64,000 bases of DNA, taken from positions 33,769,046 to 33,833,045 of the forward strand of contig NC_090027.1 in the NCBI RefSeq assembly GCF_037176765.1, given 5' to 3'. How positions within the stretch are numbered: the first letter of the stretch is position 1; each line of letters opens with the position of its first letter. Source of the stretch: Anolis sagrei. Lineage: Eukaryota; Chordata; Lepidosauria; Squamata; Anolidae. The position numbers were made by a program, and so were the translations under genes. This document shows, piece after piece, positions 26,501-32,900 of the stretch. Below the pieces are notes generated by a model. It was not told the DNA's origin. It did not search any database and saw only the letters and a list, made by a program, of their open reading frames with translations.

Positions 26501-26575
26501 CCGGGGCCCCCCTCACTCACCTTGGCTCACAGCCCGGAGTCTCCACCGCTCCAGAGCGCCCAACAAGGCCGCCAT
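610..26575 (-). CDS. NCAPD3: NCAPD3, condensin II HEAT-repeat subunit D3 (N-terminal half)
   Basis: Condensin-II complex subunit D3, a nuclear HEAT-repeat protein that helps compact and segregate mitotic chromosomes. Seventeen coding exons on the minus strand, in order: 26575-26521, 22408-22254, 21883-21721, 18660-18488, 17904-17734, 16127-16066, 15864-15777, 13264-13131, 11746-11674, 11170-11045, 9069-8817, 7312-7241, 6918-6838, 5159-5086, 4112-3978, 2477-2257 and 805-610. All have AG acceptors and GT donors. Lengths add to 2232 bases (744 codons) with phase kept at every junction and no in-frame stop. Translated exons track vertebrate NCAPD3 as I remember it, for example [29 protein letters not shown] and [13 protein letters not shown]. 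The human protein is about 1500 aa, so half is off the left edge. The ATG was chosen because it lies just before a donor whose phase joins exon 2. The coding sequence looks intact; introns are filled with repeats. Confidence 0.95.
1097..1959 (+). mobile_element. Non-autonomous Helitron
   Basis: Starts TCTAAATAAATAAAAATG, ends in a GCCAC/GTGGC-type hairpin followed by CTAG, and sits between A and T, the Helitron target. No Rep/helicase coding capacity. The interior holds a module also present in hAT elements of this window (see findings). 1960-2256 is intron. Confidence 0.8.
2257..2477 (-). CDS. NCAPD3: NCAPD3 coding exon 16
   Basis: Encodes [20 protein letters not shown] and [12 protein letters not shown] to [12 protein letters not shown] plus two bases. 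Confidence 0.94.
2778..3540 (+). mobile_element. L2-type LINE, 3' part
   Basis: Encodes an L2-like reverse transcriptase C-terminus: [60 protein letters not shown]-like tail and (TAAA)n follow. 5' truncated with stops. Confidence 0.75.
3542..3832 (+). mobile_element. Helitron 3' end with internal purine microsatellite
   Basis: Ends GGGGACGGCTAG followed by T, as in the other Helitrons here. The preceding 230 bases are a GGAA/GAAA-rich tract. The minus-strand Helitron at 33181-33750 has the complementary arrangement, so the tract seems to be part of a subfamily. Confidence 0.65.
3978..4112 (-). CDS. NCAPD3: NCAPD3 coding exon 15
   Basis: 45 codons, [12 protein letters not shown] to [20 protein letters not shown] then LLL, a canonical HEAT-repeat segment. 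Confidence 0.94.
4113..5085. other. NCAPD3 intron 14, nothing recognised
   Basis: About 970 bases between exons 15 and 14. Short frames on both strands are not supported by family similarity. 4960-5085 is AT-rich. Confidence 0.5.
5086..5159 (-). CDS. NCAPD3: NCAPD3 coding exon 14
   Basis: Encodes (G)[19 protein letters not shown] then KSALQ, matching [12 protein letters not shown]. Confidence 0.92.
5310..5530 (+). mobile_element. LINE 3' tail with (TTA)n
   Basis: Ends CCCCGAGTCCCCGTCGGGG, then GGTATAAATAAAG and an ATT microsatellite. The same tail recurs at 16200-16415 and 29640-29905, and inverted at 23469-23751 and 58205-58435. L2/CR1-group tail; exact family unsure. Confidence 0.55.
5697..6450 (+). 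mobile_element. LTR-like repeat with CTCAGT-rich tandem core (copy 1)
   Basis: Interspersed element whose inverted homologue lies at 54060-55735. It has a TATAAGCAG promoter-like box near 5758 and a core of about four units rich in CTCAG. The promoter box and lack of genes suggest a solo-LTR-like fossil, but ends and target duplication are not clear. Confidence 0.45.
6462..6665 (-). mobile_element. CR1/L2-type LINE 3' end, inverted
   Basis: Reads as the complement of AAGCCGCTCTGAGTCCCCTT plus GGCATATAAATG and TAAATAAATA, followed by AT-rich sequence. Matching ends occur at 8445-8520 and 18335-18400 (plus strand) and at 14566-14750, 16790-17165 and 34700-34790 (minus strand). Confidence 0.55.
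6838..6918 (-). CDS. NCAPD3: NCAPD3 coding exon 13
   Basis: Encodes (V)[19 protein letters not shown] then RDSSELN. The CAAG acceptor after TTTTTATCTTT is used; the inner CCAG gives a stop in the required frame. Confidence 0.78.
7241..7312 (-). CDS. NCAPD3: NCAPD3 coding exon 12
   Basis: Encodes (S)[19 protein letters not shown] then TSSG plus one base. Weakly conserved region, supported by phase, CAG acceptor and GTAAGC donor. Confidence 0.8.
7744..8316 (+). mobile_element. TA-flanked palindromic MITE, copy A
   Basis: 573 bases bounded by TA and ending in inverted repeats built on the perfect palindrome TATACTCGAGTATA. A second hairpin (TTTTTCAGCC/GGCTGAAAAA) lies just inside the left end. 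It splits an AT-rich LINE tail whose halves match the uninterrupted copy at 18060-18400, so the insertion point is readable. TA flanks suggest Tc1/mariner mobilisation. Confidence 0.75.
8817..9069 (-). CDS. NCAPD3: NCAPD3 coding exon 11
   Basis: Encodes [20 protein letters not shown] through KHKFLVQ and [17 protein letters not shown] to LQG plus one base. An inner AG (9061-9059) was rejected because only the outer acceptor keeps phase 0 with exon 10. Confidence 0.94.
9115..9371 (-). mobile_element. tRNA-derived SINE, family 1
   Basis: Complement of an A-tailed SINE of about 265 bases with a tRNA-like head (GGCGCAATGG A box) and a tail ending near CTCCTGACAC. Other copies: 9647-9908 (+), 48010-48197 (+, head missing), 49453-49497 (+, head only) and 51771-52042 (+). 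Confidence 0.8.
9647..9908 (+). mobile_element. tRNA-derived SINE, family 1
   Basis: Head GAGCCCCAGTGGCGCAATGG, B-box-like GGTTCAAAACC, closing CTCCTGACACAAAAAA. 9372-9646 between the two SINEs holds nothing recognised. Confidence 0.8.
10021..10591 (-). mobile_element. TA-flanked palindromic MITE, copy B
   Basis: Full-length inverted copy of the element at 7744-8316, with TA on each side (10019-10020 and 10592-10593) and TATACTCGAGTATA at both ends. Inside are AAT-rich microsatellite tracts. Confidence 0.78.
10640..11010 (-). mobile_element. L2-type LINE 3' fragment, inverted
   Basis: Complement resembles the L2 tail region (CTCAAGGCAAGGCACAACA start, then a degenerate end of the coding region). 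Low-complexity A-rich start. 11171-11673 and 11747-12287 are NCAPD3 intron with nothing recognised. Confidence 0.4.
11045..11170 (-). CDS. NCAPD3: NCAPD3 coding exon 10
   Basis: 42 codons, [19 protein letters not shown] to [13 protein letters not shown], with a T-rich tract before CAAG and a GTGAGA donor. Confidence 0.95.
11674..11746 (-). CDS. NCAPD3: NCAPD3 coding exon 9
   Basis: Encodes [20 protein letters not shown] then ICVK. The first base completes a serine begun in exon 8. Confidence 0.94.
12288..12965 (-). mobile_element. Unassigned LTR-like repeat
   Basis: On the minus strand it runs from TGTGGTGAACC-like sequence to an AATAAA signal near the other end, a layout seen in solo LTRs. 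It contains a long hairpin (12500-12576). No coding sequence and no clear target duplication; treated as a fossil with uncertain class. Confidence 0.3.
13131..13264 (-). CDS. NCAPD3: NCAPD3 coding exon 8
   Basis: Encodes [18 protein letters not shown] and on to [10 protein letters not shown] plus two bases, matching VFHQMLSVILML and RNQAVQFI. Confidence 0.94.
13377..14517 (+). mobile_element. CR1 LINE, 3' part, split by an L2 fragment
   Basis: Encodes the closing part of CR1 ORF2 in pieces: [49 protein letters not shown]. An L2 3' end is inserted at 13536-13973. A second CR1 fragment of the same type lies at 44650-45160. Confidence 0.75.
13536..13973 (+). mobile_element. L2-type LINE 3' end nested in CR1
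   Basis: Starts near the RDRAF coding motif and ends AAACCGCTTTGAGTCCCC with TAAATAAATAAAT. AAGTCA is repeated at 13530-13535 and 13974-13979, consistent with a target duplication in the host CR1. Confidence 0.65.
15187..15755 (+). mobile_element. Palindromic MITE, copy C (right end missing)
   Basis: Left end CTGTATATACTTGAG with TA before it, then the TTTTTCAGCC hairpin and ATT-rich interior. The right terminal repeat is lost just before NCAPD3 exon 7. 14751-15186 and 15865-16065 show nothing recognised. Confidence 0.65.
15777..15864 (-). CDS. NCAPD3: NCAPD3 coding exon 7
   Basis: Encodes [19 protein letters not shown] and [10 protein letters not shown], one of the best conserved parts of the N-terminal half. 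Confidence 0.95.
16066..16127 (-). CDS. NCAPD3: NCAPD3 coding exon 6
   Basis: Encodes [20 protein letters not shown] plus two bases, matching the FVSLTNFEP region. TTAG acceptor and GTGAGT donor. Confidence 0.9.
16200..16415 (+). mobile_element. LINE 3' tail with (TTA)n
   Basis: AT-rich approach, then CCGAGTCCCTTGGGGAGATGG and GGTACAAATAAAG, closing in ATT repeats. Confidence 0.5.
16790..17165 (-). mobile_element. CR1/L2-type LINE 3' end, inverted
   Basis: Complement carries the pattern GAGTCCCCCACTGGGG and TATAAATGTAT next to ATT repeats. The rest is A-rich degenerate LINE sequence. Confidence 0.5.
17170..17380 (-). mobile_element. hAT-like non-autonomous element, partial
   Basis: Ends CCTAGTTTGAGGACCCCTG, the complement of CAGGGGTCCTCAAACTAGG. 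This terminal repeat is also at 19518-19883 and 20666-20765. 17381-17733 is NCAPD3 intron with nothing recognised. Confidence 0.55.
17734..17904 (-). CDS. NCAPD3: NCAPD3 coding exon 5 (polyglutamate)
   Basis: 57 codons, phase 0 at both ends. Starts LEENF, runs through nine consecutive glutamates, then [16 protein letters not shown] and [16 protein letters not shown]. The acidic run matches the acidic linker of NCAPD3 but is longer and purer than the human segment as I recall it. Confidence 0.94.
18060..18400 (+). mobile_element. AT-rich LINE tail ending in a CR1/L2-type terminus
   Basis: A (TATAA)n-like stretch, then AAGCCGCTCTGAGTCCCCTT. This uninterrupted copy shows where the MITE at 7744-8316 entered its relative. 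A further AT-rich relative is at 63490-63775. Confidence 0.5.
18488..18660 (-). CDS. NCAPD3: NCAPD3 coding exon 4
   Basis: Encodes (G)[19 protein letters not shown] and a lysine/arginine-rich stretch ending ENLR, matching VFHPVMFDKCIQTL and the basic linker of the human protein. Of two adjacent AGs, the outer one is chosen because it alone gives the GS join to exon 3. Confidence 0.93.
18859..19140 (+). mobile_element. Short non-autonomous Helitron
   Basis: Starts TCTATATAAATAAAAATG after A and ends GCGTGGCAGGGGACGGCTAG before T, with the GCCAC...GTGGC hairpin just upstream. At 282 bases it looks like an internal deletion derivative of the 1097-1959 type. Confidence 0.82.
19518..19883. mobile_element. 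hAT-type MITE with perfect 8-bp target duplication
   Basis: Terminal repeats CAGAGGTCCTCAAACT and AGTTTGAGGATCCCTG, flanked on both sides by GTATACAG (19510-19517 and 19884-19891). 366 bases, non-coding. Confidence 0.88.
20387..20512 (-). mobile_element. tRNA-derived SINE family 2, tail fragment
   Basis: Complement of the Bov-B-like tail (GTCCGACTCTGGGG region and GTCAGGGGGAAACC). Head missing. Confidence 0.6.
20666..20765 (+). mobile_element. hAT-like terminal fragment
   Basis: CAGGGGTCCTCAAACTAAGG terminus, then sequence shared with 17170-17380; truncated. Confidence 0.55.
20846..21107 (+). mobile_element. Bov-B (RTE) LINE, 5'-truncated insertion
   Basis: Encodes the C-terminus of a Bov-B type polymerase: [39 protein letters not shown], then [12 protein letters not shown], and ends in (AAC)n. 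The 12-base word ACCATAAGCAGG flanks it on both sides (20834-20845 and 21108-21119), the expected mark of target-primed insertion. 21120-21720 and 21884-22253 are intron with nothing recognised. Confidence 0.85.
21721..21883 (-). CDS. NCAPD3: NCAPD3 coding exon 3
   Basis: Encodes [18 protein letters not shown] through [14 protein letters not shown] plus one base. CAG acceptor after a T-rich tract; GTAAAT donor. Confidence 0.94.
22254..22408 (-). CDS. NCAPD3: NCAPD3 coding exon 2
   Basis: Encodes [17 protein letters not shown] and on to AADDGAAIE, matching the N-terminal WVDT.WELDFTET segment of NCAPD3. CAG acceptor and GTAAG donor. Confidence 0.93.
22553..23468 (-). mobile_element. L2-type LINE, 3' part, inverted
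   Basis: The minus strand encodes a degenerate reverse transcriptase segment with [11 protein letters not shown] and NPDKTEVLL, then the closing [16 protein letters not shown]. It ends in an L2-like 3' tail near 22560. Confidence 0.78.
23469..23751 (-). mobile_element. LINE 3' tail, inverted, with (ATT)n
   Basis: Complement of the GGGGAGATGGTGGCGGGGTA tail seen at 5310-5530. It abuts the L2 fragment on one side and the interrupted LINE on the other. Confidence 0.55.
24527..24665. repeat. Degenerate telomere-like (CCCTAA)n block
   Basis: Irregular repeats such as TAACCCTTACC, AAACCCTAAACC and TTACCCTAACCC. The block continues at 25127-25133 and 25459-25530 on the far sides of two SINEs, so it was one stretch before they inserted. 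Confidence 0.75.
24666..25126 (+). mobile_element. tRNA-derived SINE family 3 (L2-type tail)
   Basis: Head GGTTTAGCGCAGCTGGTAAA with a B-box-like GGTTGCAAGTTTGAA, a central ACGACACCATAAA segment, and an L2-like tail GAAGGGCGGAATATAAATAA with (TTA)n. Other copies, all inverted: 34360-34690, 36165-36320 and 40304-40806. Confidence 0.65.
25134..25458 (+). mobile_element. tRNA-derived SINE family 2 (Sauria-type, Bov-B-like tail)
   Basis: Head GCCCCCAGTGGCGCAGTGGG, B box GGTTCGATTCC, tail GACTTAATGTCAGGGG and AACCTTTACC. Inserted into the telomere-like block. Other copies: 35796-36124, 50067-50345, 51633-52237, 52915-53227 and 63779-64000. Confidence 0.82.
25624..26102. mobile_element. hAT-like element with G-rich ends
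   Basis: Starts CAGGGCCGTAGCCAG and ends CTCGCTACAGGCCTG. Outside are TTCATAAT and TTCGTAAC (6 of 8 identical), a decayed 8-bp duplication. Runs of G up to 18 near 25672 and 25700. It lies inside the right terminal repeat of 24367-26147. Confidence 0.6.
26521..26575 (-). CDS. NCAPD3: NCAPD3 coding exon 1 (start codon)
   Basis: Begins at the ATG 26575-26573 and encodes [18 protein letters not shown] plus one base, ending at a GTGAGT donor. The phase joins exon 2 (W-V-D-T-I-W). The N-terminus is poorly conserved with human, so the start rests on position and phase. Confidence 0.85.
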
Positions 26576-26950
26576 AATTGCCACAACTTCAAATCTAAAC
26601 CGCCGCCACCTTCCAAATAGCCAATCACGGCCTTCCCTCTCCCCTCAGCCAATTATCGCCTTGTTTCGACCGCTCCACCAATCACCAGCTCCCTTCTCCT
26701 ACTCGCACCAGCCAATCACAGCCTCGCTTTACCTCCCGACCAATTACCGCCTCACGCCCCATCATGGCGTTTCCTCACCGCCACCCAATCGCGGCCTTCT
26801 GTCACCATCCAGCCAATCACAGCTAAGGGGAGGAGTGCGCATGCGCTCCTTGCCTCCCTCCCTCCTGTCGATTCTGCCTGCCTGCGCGGCCCGGGCGGGG
26901 CGCATGCGCAGTTGGAGAGTTTCCCGGGACGCGGCGCGAGCTCGGCAGCA
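26576..26950. promoter_or_regulatory. Head-to-head NCAPD3/VPS26B promoter
   Basis: Seven CCAAT boxes, all readable on the plus strand, start at 26621, 26649, 26678, 26712, 26740, 26785 and 26813. A TTTGAA element (CHR-like, minus strand) lies at 26588-26593, 13 bases upstream of the NCAPD3 ATG, next to CCGCCGCC. Two NRF1-type palindromes (TGCGCATGCGCT at 26836, GCGCATGCGCA at 26900) lie on the VPS26B side. GC-rich and TATA-less. Start sites are inferred, not seen. Confidence 0.75.
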
Positions 26951-28912
26951 GAAGCAGCAGCAGAGGCAGCAGCAGCAGCAGCGGGTGGAAAAAAAAAAAG
27001 CAAAGCCGGGACAGCGCATCGGAGCTTCCTTCTGCAAAAGAAAAAAAGCTGCAGGATTGGGTTTTTTTCTTGCATTGCATTGGAGCTGCGTTGCATTGGA
27101 GGCGGAGGCCTCCTTGCAGCCTGCTCTGTGCAGCCTCCTTCCCAGGCCTGCCTCCCTCCTGCCTGGGAAAGCAACGCCCCCTGAAATCCCTGGGATCAGG
27201 CCCACCTTGCAACAGCCTTGAGGGCAGGCCTGGGCTTGGAGATGCATTAGATCTGCCTCCTCTTTGCACTCCTCCTTTTGCACCCTCTTTTGCACGCCTC
27301 CCTTGGAGGTCAGAAGGAGGAGGAATTGCCTTCCCCAGCTCATTCCCTCTCCAGGACCATTGCAGGACCCATGAAGCTTTGCAGAGCACCCCCCTTGTTG
27401 CTATTCTTATACAGCACCCCTGCTTCCCTGATCCCCATCTTCTGAATCCCTTCTGGGCCTTCATTTAGCATCTCAAGAGGGAAGCAGATGAAGCCTCCCT
27501 GCATCCTTCTCCATATTGGTCCCAAATAGCATCCCCAATGGGCTTTGCTTTCCCCAGGGCTATATCTCTGTCCAAAGTTTCCTCTTAGTGTTTTGGTAGC
27601 CATTCCCTTGCTGAAACAAGCCAAAAGCCATTCCTTCGCCAAAGCAAAGCAAGGACCAACTCTCTGGATCCGGGAAAGGTTTGGTCCAGCTCTGCTGAAT
27701 CCTTAAGCACCGCCAGTGGGTTGAGACCATATCCCGTTACTATTATCATTGGGTTCAAGCAGCATCTCGAATGGGCTTTGCTTTCCTCATTTTCTGAAGT
27801 CTTGGCTTGCTCCAGGGTTGCACCTTTGTCTAAAGTTTCTCCTGGGGTTGACACTGTATTGTTTTGGTAGCTGTTCCCTTGCTGAAACAAGCCAAGAGCC
27901 ATTCCTTTGCCCAAGCAAGACAGGACTGTCTTTCTGGATCTGGGAAAGGTTTGGTCCAGCTCTGCTGAATCCTTAAAGCACCGCCAGTGGGTTGAGACCA
28001 TATCCCGTTACTATTATCATTGGGTTCAAGCAGCATCCCCGATGGGCTTTGCTTTCCCCATTTTCTGAAGCCAGGACTGCACCTTGGTCTAAAGTTTCCT
28101 CTGGGGTTGACATTTTATTGTTTTGGTAGCTGTCCCCTTGCTGAAACAAGCCAAGAGCCATTCCTACGCCAAAGCAAGATAGAACTATATTTCTGGATCT
28201 GGGAAAGATTTTGTCTAGCTCTGCTGATCCTTAAGCGCTGCCAGTGGGTTGAGACCGTATCCCATTACTATTATCATTGGGTTCAAGCAGCATCTTGAGA
28301 TGTGCTTTGTTTTCCCCATTTTCTGAAGCCCTTTTTGGCTTCTTTGCTGAGTCCCCTCGGGGAGATAGGGCGGAATACAAATAAATTGTTATTATTATTA
28401 TTATCGCTCCTCATTCACGCTTAGACGGAAAGCCCTCTCTTGGCTTCCTGGAAAAGTACGCAATTGGATCACCGGATCTCTGAAAAACTTGGTCCAACTC
28501 CACCGAACTAGAGAACCCTCATTGAGATTTGCTTGTGGATTGAAATTGGACCCCATTTTTAATATCGTTAGATGCAAGTAGCATCCCGGATTGGTTTTGC
28601 TTTGCCTGTTTTCTGAAGCCTTGCTTCCACTTGCCTTGTCTCCTCATTCAAGCCTGGCAACTTGGCAGCCTCAGGAGGAAAGCCCGCTCTTTGCCCACGG
28701 CCTGGGATTCCTTATGAGCAAGGATAGCCACCTCCTGCTGCTTTCTCTTCCTGGCTTGGTAACCTTTCCGAAAGAAGACAGGATCATCTCTCTGGATCTG
28801 TGAAAGGGGTTGGTCCAACTCCTCCGAACTGGAGAACTCATTGGGTTGAGATCGCCGGGTCCTTCTGCTTTTGCTCCTTGGGGTTTGGCCCCATTCTCTC
28901 CCCGCCACCGCC
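26945..28912 (+). promoter_or_regulatory. VPS26B: VPS26B 5' leader region with tandem duplications
   Basis: Contains a CAG-rich tract at 26945-26985, then units of about 257-271 bases that share GAGACCATATCCCGTTAC (27723, 27994, variant at 28251), the GGGTTCAAGCAGCATC segment and a TGAAACAAGCCAAGAGCC segment. Two older, more diverged copies lie at 28420-28600 and 28600-28860, next to the start codon. Whether the whole 2 kb is transcribed leader or includes an intron cannot be told. Confidence 0.6.
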
Positions 28913-29135
28913 ATGAGCTTCTTTGGGTTCGGACAGACCGCCGACTTGGAACTGGTCCTGAGCGACGCCGAAAGCAGGCGCCGGGCAGAACACAAGACCG
29001 AAGAAGGCAAGAAGGAGAAGTACTTCCTCTTCTATGACGGAGAGACGGTTTCGGGGAGGGTCATCCTCACCCTCAAGCACCCCAACAAACGCCTGGAGCA
29101 CCAAGGCATCAAGGTGGAGTTCATCGGGCAAATTG
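28913..29135 (+). CDS. VPS26B: VPS26B coding exon 1
   Basis: ATG in CCGCCATGAG context. Encodes MSFFGFGQTADLELVLSDAE to EHQGIKVEFIGQI plus one base, donor GTAAGA. Confidence 0.96.
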
Positions 29136-29868
29136 GTAAGATTGGCAGACCTTTCGGTTCCATCTGTGTGTAGTTTGGAGGTTAAACCTTCCACTGTGAC
29201 AATAGATGGGTTGACCATCTCTACCTCGAAATCTGGAATGCCCCAAAATGGTTCATGTAGGTTGCTGAGATAGGGGCATCTTTGCTTTCTGGACACCAAC
29301 CTGGGTTCATGTGCAAAATTAAAATATTGTTTATAATATTACTTTCAGGCTACGGGTATAACAGTAGTTCTCAACCTGTGGGCCCCCAGTTTACCAGCTG
29401 TTAGGATTTCTGTGGGTTGAAGGCCAAAACATCTGGGGATCCACAGGTTGAGAATCACTGGTGTGGAAGCTAAATATGAAATATAAATTAGTATCATGTT
29501 GAGAGTTGAGTCCCATCTCCAAGATACTATGTAATATACCAGAGTATATTTTCCCCACCTGTATGAAGGTCCATATTTATGACCCCGTTCCTTTATGAGT
29601 TTCTCCCCCACAAACAATCTGCTCCATCCCTATCTCATCCTGATTTTAGTATATTTAGTATTTTAGTTTTTTATCTCGAACATGCTCATTGTTATTTTAT
29701 TGGGTATGATTTTGCTGTAGTTTTTTTTTGTACTCATATGTTGTATGTATTTTATTGTGTTGCTATTGTGTTTTGGTTTTATTTTATTGTAATATGCTGT
29801 TGGGCTTGGCCTCTTATAAGCCGCCCCAAGTCCCCATTGCGGAGATGGTGGCGGGGTATTAAATAAAG

Positions 29869-29900
<32 letters not shown>

Positions 29901-32900
29901 AATGATCCATTTCTCAAAATTTGAAATTCTTCTGATTTCAAGGGTTTTGGTTAAGGGTAACTCAACCTGTAGGTAGATCAGTTCTGGTGCTGAATAAACG
30001 TATCAGTAGATTGTTGTGATTAAAGGAAGCAGCAAGGTCTTGTAAGTAAAGCTTCCCTGTATCCTATAGTCATCGTTGATTGCTCCAACTTGCTCCAGGA
30101 ATACATCCAGTCCCCTCTTACAGCTGGTGGTGACTACCACTACACCTTGTGGTGGTGAATTCCATAGTTTTAACTTCCTAAGCTGGGTCTGTTCTGAACC
30201 TGTTCTCACGTTGCCAGGCCATGACCAATGGTCCACGCTGTTCTCTAGGAATTGGAGAAAGTCCTCCAGTTTCCTTTTCCCATCAGCATCCTTCAGGTAG
30301 CAATGCTCCAGTGTGTGTGTTGGGAACTAGTGTGTGGGCAGCATCCACCCATATTAATTCCAAGCATCTGCGTGTCACCACAGTATTATCTGTTTAAAAA
30401 ATGGTAACAAAATAGTGTCTTCAAAAAATAGCCACTAAGCGGCATCCTGATGTGTGAAACCACTTTTATTTTACCTGTTATAACCGATACTACGTTCTTT
30501 GATGGACAGTAGCACTTCCAAGCACTTCCAAGATCTCAAACATTTTCCTATCATCTGCCCTATGATCCAGTTATTGTATATACTCGAGTATAAGCCTAGT
30601 TTTTCAGCCCTTTTTTAGGCTGAAAAAGTCCCTCTCGGCTTATACTTGAGTCAAGATTATTTATTATTGAATTCTGTTGTTGTTGTTGTTTTGTTGTTGT
30701 TATTATTACTATTATTATTATTATTATTATTATTCTTACATTTATCATTTTACTCTTATTATTATTACATTTATTATTTTATTTTATTATTGTTATTATT
30801 ACATTTATTATTTCACTCTTATTATTGGAAGGATACATAAGCACATTTCCATTGAAGAAGGTTAGAATAATGGTTTAATCAGAGTTGGACAGCCTTATCG
30901 TAAAATACACTTTTATATAAATATTCAAAAACATTTAACCATCTGATACAGTAGTTCTCAACCTTCCTAATGCCACGACCCCTTAATACAGTTCCTCATG
31001 TTGTGCTGACCTCCAACAATAACATTATTTTCGTTGCAACTTCATAACTGTCATTTTGCTACTGTTATGAATCGTCATGTAAATATCTGATATGCATGAT
31101 GTATTTTCATTCACTGGACCAAATTTGGCCCAAATACCCGATACGCCCAAATTTGAATACTGGTGGGGTCGGGGGAATTGATTTTGTCATTTGGGAGTTG
31201 TAGTTGCTGGGATTTATAGTTCACCTACAATCAAAGAGTATTCTGAAATTCACCAACAATGGAATTGAACCAAACTTGGCACACAGAACTCCCATGACCA
31301 AGAGGAAGAGGCTGGTGGACATTGACCTTGAATTTTTGGAGTTGTAGTTCACCTACATCCAGAGGGCACTGTGGACTCAAACAATGGCAGAAATACTCAA
31401 TATCCCCAAATTTGAACACTGGTGGAGTTTGGGGAAAATAGACCTCAGCATTTGTGAGTTGTAGTTGCTGGGATTTATAGTTCACCCACAACGAAATAGC
31501 ATTTTGAACCTCACCAACAATAGAATTGGACCAAACTTCCCACACAGAACCCCCATGACCAACAGAAAATACTATGTTTTCTGATGGTCTTTGGCAATCC
31601 CTCTGACACCCCCTTGCGACCCCCACAGGGGTCCCGACCCCCAGGTTGAGAAACACTGATCTAATGCCTCAATTAATGTAATTGTATTGGTATCTATATT
31701 TTGTAACTGACCAGTAGATGCTGCATTTCCCACCCTCAGCTTATACACGAGTCAATCCATTTTCCCAGTGTTTTATGGCAAAATTAGGTGCCTCGGCTTA
31801 CATTCGGGTCAGCTTATACTCGAGTAATAATTGGAGGTGCTAGGGATTGAACCTGGGATCTTCTGCACACAATGCAGAGGCTCTACCACTGAGTTACGGA
31901 CTTTTTTTTCTTTCAGCCAGAGCTTAAACTGGTCCTTGCTATGAATTCACATAAATGAATTAATACTTTGTGTGTGTGTGCTTTCAAGTCACCTGTTGAC
32001 TTATGGTGAGGCCATGAATTTCATAGGGTTTTCCCAGTTCCTTCCTCTCAAATTCATATACAGCGCCTGGCATTTGTTGGTGGCTTCCCTTTCAAGTACT
32101 GACTCAGCTTAGCTTGCAAACTCAGAAGGATTTAGGTGCCTTTAGGGCAGTGATTCCCAACCTTTGGTCCTTCAAGTGTTTTGGACTCCAGCTCCCATAT
32201 TTCCTAACAGCTGGTAAGTTGGCTGGGATTTCTGGGAGTTGTAGTCCAAAACACCTAAAGGACCAAAAGTTGGGAACCACTGCTTTAGGGTATTAAATGC
32301 CCTATAATACCCTTTAGGGTATTCAATACCAAATTTACAGAAAGGGAAATGAGATGCGTGAAAGAACAATCATGCTCTGGGATATCTGTGTTTGGGATGC
32401 TGAAGCATATTGCAAAGGTGTTTCCTTATTTAATAACCTTTGTATTGGTCATGATCTTCTATGCAGTGGTTCCCAACCTTTTTTTGACCAGGGACCACTC
32501 TCTAACATTAGTACAAAAAGGGTTACGATCAACTTTTGATTTAGTTTGGTTATTTGGGGTACTGATTTGGAAAATTGCTTTGGATAGACCACATCAGCTC
32601 TAGGTTCTGATACAGAACATATGTCACCCAGTAGTCGCCATCTCCTCACCCACAGAAAACCACATTTAATCATCTCAAGCAATGGACCTTATTTTAGTCT
32701 CGCGGCCCACCAGTGGTCCAAATCCCACAGGCTGGGAACGTTTCCCACCAACACAAGGAGCAGAAACGTTCACAGGCTTTGCTCTATGGCAATCCATTCT
32801 CTGTTCATTGTCCCTTGGCCTCTGGTAAGATATGGTGATTTGCACCAGTTCCATACACTTTCTGTCGAATGGTGTTCTGGATAATCGTTTATTTCCTTTG

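Noticed and set aside
26460-27464. Overlapping frames of 130-250 codons on both strands in the promoter region
   Set aside because: GC-rich, CAG-rich sequence lacks stops by composition; frames cross the NCAPD3 start and the CCAAT array.
31833-31900. Functional tRNA gene
   Set aside because: Boxes A and B are present but pairing is poor and the setting is repeats.
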